NCBI RefSeq assembly: GCF_018343535.1
Contig: NZ_JAGYPF010000004.1
Coordinates: forward strand, 641,666 to 705,665
Length of the DNA: 64,000 bases
Source: Neobacillus rhizophilus
GTDB taxonomy: Bacteria; Bacillota; Bacilli; Bacillales; Cytobacillaceae
Direction: 5' to 3'
Translations under genes and position numbers: made by a program
Notes under the pieces: generated by a model
Told to the model about the DNA's origin: nothing
The model's database searches: none
What the model saw: the letters and a program-made list of their open reading frames with translations, nothing else
In this document: positions 62,700-64,000 of the stretch, one piece after another
How positions within the stretch are numbered: the first letter of the stretch is position 1
Layout: the number at the start of each line of letters is the position of its first letter

Positions 62700-63104
62700 T
62701 CAGCTGGTGTGACGGGAGCGGGCCAAAGTCAGCCCTGCGAGGACCATGCTGGTCAACCCCATCACTATGGCAATGATGGCCCCGACTCGCCCGTCACCGG
62801 TGCCGGGACCACCAGGGAATATGGTCACGTGCACCCCAGCGTACGCTGTGACAATTAACCCCGCCACCATTGCCACGATGGCCCCACGTCGCCCGCTGCC
62901 GGTACCGAAACGACCGTTGGACCGAGCCAGTGAAAGCCCAGCGAGGATTGCGCTGATCAGCCCCACCACTGCGTCCATCGTGGCCCAGAGTCGCCCGGGG
63001 GTAAATCCGTATCCGACATTACTGTTTGCCACTTCAGCAGAGGCCAGTGTCGGCACAAGTAGAAATGCACAAAGTATTACGAATGAAACTAGCTTCATTT
63101 TCAT
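62700..63104 (-). CDS. DUF6223 family secreted membrane protein
   Basis: 134 residues. A signal peptide (to about ASA, residue 23) and three hydrophobic helices separated by Gly-rich hinges. Two similar halves: RFGTGSGRRGAIVAMVAGLI and GPGTGDGRVGAIIAIVMGLT. This internal duplication and the Gly-Arg-x-Gly-Ala-Ile core are typical of DUF6223. AGGAGGAA precedes the ATG at 63104. It is divergent from the response regulator, which may control it. Confidence 0.8.
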   Translation of the reverse strand: MKMKLVSFVILCAFLLVPTLASAEVANSNVGYGFTPGRLWATMDAVVGLISAILAGLSLARSNGRFGTGSGRRGAIVAMVAGLIVTAYAGVHVTIFPGGPGTGDGRVGAIIAIVMGLTSMVLAGLTLARSRHTS

Positions 63105-63316
63105 TTGATAATTCCTCCTAATTGGTGTTTTTGCAAACTGAATATTGCTATTTCTCTCGTTTCACAGTCAGTTTAAACAATGAATGTCGAGAACTTATGC
63201 AGATCTTCCTCTTTTTCTGTGGATTTCTTCCAGAACATGTTAAATCACGGTATAATTTTCGGTAAGTGGTGTACTCCAGCACTGGAAGCAGACTAAATTG
63301 GAAAGAGGTGATTGGA

Positions 63317-64000
63317 ATGGAAACGAAATTGTTGCTTGTGGAGGACGAACCGGGCATGCTTGACGAAATGTACACCTTTCTGCAAAGTGAAGGTTTTCGG
63401 GTATTGACCGCCTGTACTGGCAAGGAAGCGCTCACGATTGCCCGGTCTGAACGGCCTGAAATCATCGTGCTTGATTGGATGCTCCCTGAAAAAAGCGGCA
63501 TCGAGGTATGCCGCGAAATTAGGTATACATCAAATTGCGGTATTATTATGGTCACGGCCCGATCGGATGAATCGGATAAAATCGTCGGACTGGAAATTGG
63601 GGCAGACGATTATTTGACGAAGCCGTTCAGCCTACGTGAGCTTGCATCGCGCATTCGTGCATTGCTTCGCCGCTTGCGCGGACCTGAAGACAGGTTGATG
63701 TTCTTGGAAAGAGACAACCTGATCATTTCCGAGGCCAAATGTCAGGTATTCAAGGACAGCCAGGAGATCCAACTGACACCAACGGAATTCAAAATTTTGT
63801 ACACATTGGCCGCGAGACCCGGAATGGTTTTCAGCCGCCTTCAATTATTAAAAACCGCACTCTCGGACGAATATATGGGATATGAAAGGACGATGGATTC
63901 CCATATCCGGAATCTTCGCCGTAAGCTGGGAGATGATCCGGCCAATCCTCGTTATATTCAAACGGTATACGGTTTCGGTTACCGGTTCGGTGAACAATCA
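63317..64000 (+). CDS. OmpR/PhoB family response regulator, truncated by the window edge
   Basis: 228 codons are visible and no stop is reached at the edge; the protein ends with the conserved RYIQTVYGFGYRFGEQ, so only a few residues are likely missing. The receiver domain has the acidic pocket EDEPG, phospho-Asp in VLDWMLPEKSG (near residue 53), and the Thr/Lys pair in MVTARSD and YLTKPF. The C-terminal winged helix shows LTPTEFKILYTLAARPGMVF and DSHIRNLRRKLG. AGAGGTG precedes the ATG. A histidine kinase gene is expected next. The clearest targets are the neighbouring DUF6223 and CruF-like genes. Confidence 0.9.
   Translation, partial: METKLLLVEDEPGMLDEMYTFLQSEGFRVLTACTGKEALTIARSERPEIIVLDWMLPEKSGIEVCREIRYTSNCGIIMVTARSDESDKIVGLEIGADDYLTKPFSLRELASRIRALLRRLRGPEDRLMFLERDNLIISEAKCQVFKDSQEIQLTPTEFKILYTLAARPGMVFSRLQLLKTALSDEYMGYERTMDSHIRNLRRKLGDDPANPRYIQTVYGFGYRFGEQS

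Overview
The window is AT-rich Gram-positive DNA with strong AGGAGG-type ribosome binding sites, many TTG starts and intrinsic terminators. It comes from a spore-forming Bacillaceae, probably a Bacillus/Neobacillus-like species. This rests on a CotA-type spore-coat laccase, a YrrS homologue, a MoxR/DUF58/DUF4129 operon and small orphan proteins of Bacillus type. No rRNA, tRNA or CRISPR array was seen.

Layout. 0-1.3 kb: 3' part of a McrC-like restriction nuclease cut by the window edge. 1.3-12 kb: an accessory stretch with a txpA/ratA-like type I toxin-antitoxin, small orphan genes, the moxR-DUF58-DUF4129 operon, a P-loop kinase-like gene, an SDR dehydrogenase, one MITE copy and several gene remnants. 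12-24 kb: a di/tricarboxylate utilisation block with an MFS carrier, TcuA/TcuB tricarballylate oxidation proteins, a second TcuA-like flavoprotein, a LysR regulator, an AbrB-type permease and a TRAP transporter. All four intergenic regions carry the same ATAAA-N5-TTTAT (T-N11-A) site, so the block looks like one LysR regulon. 24.5-28.4 kb: one 1253-residue DUF4011-like/SF1 helicase/Vsr-like nuclease protein, a probable single-gene phage defence system. 28.5-31 kb: two alpha/beta hydrolases and a TetR regulator. 31.3-31.9 kb: a 52-bp tandem repeat array. 32-37.8 kb: small orphan genes, yrrS, a broken luciferase-like monooxygenase followed by an ATP-grasp ligase, DoxX and HupE/UreJ-like membrane proteins. 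38-43 kb: a 1681-residue surface protein with lamin-tail domains, a calcineurin-like phosphoesterase and an LPSTA sorting signal. 43.4-45.6 kb: a DUF2975/XRE pair, a small sigma factor and a second array with period 52-53 bp lying between inverted REP-like sequences. 45.8-55.3 kb: a GntR-controlled aromatic degradation cluster (FAH hydrolase, MhpA-like hydroxylase, extradiol dioxygenase, ABM protein, thiolase, enoyl-CoA hydratase, acetoacetyl-CoA synthetase). 55.5-59.6 kb: CotA with an unusual Cys- and Ser/Tyr/Glu-rich tail, a REP pair, a truncated toxin copy and small genes. 60-64 kb: a visibly more GC-rich block (serine hydrolase, CruF-like membrane protein, DUF6223 protein, response regulator) that may have been acquired.

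The most unusual feature is a repeat landscape. Two sequence-unrelated arrays and the inner motifs of a three-copy MITE all have a spacing near 52 bp, about five helical turns. A REP-like GGGACGGTTCT sequence recurs at several sites and frames one array. Two short fragments of genes in this window (moxR and yrrS) reappear in intergenic DNA, each placed so that transcription from the neighbouring genes would make RNA antisense to the parent gene.
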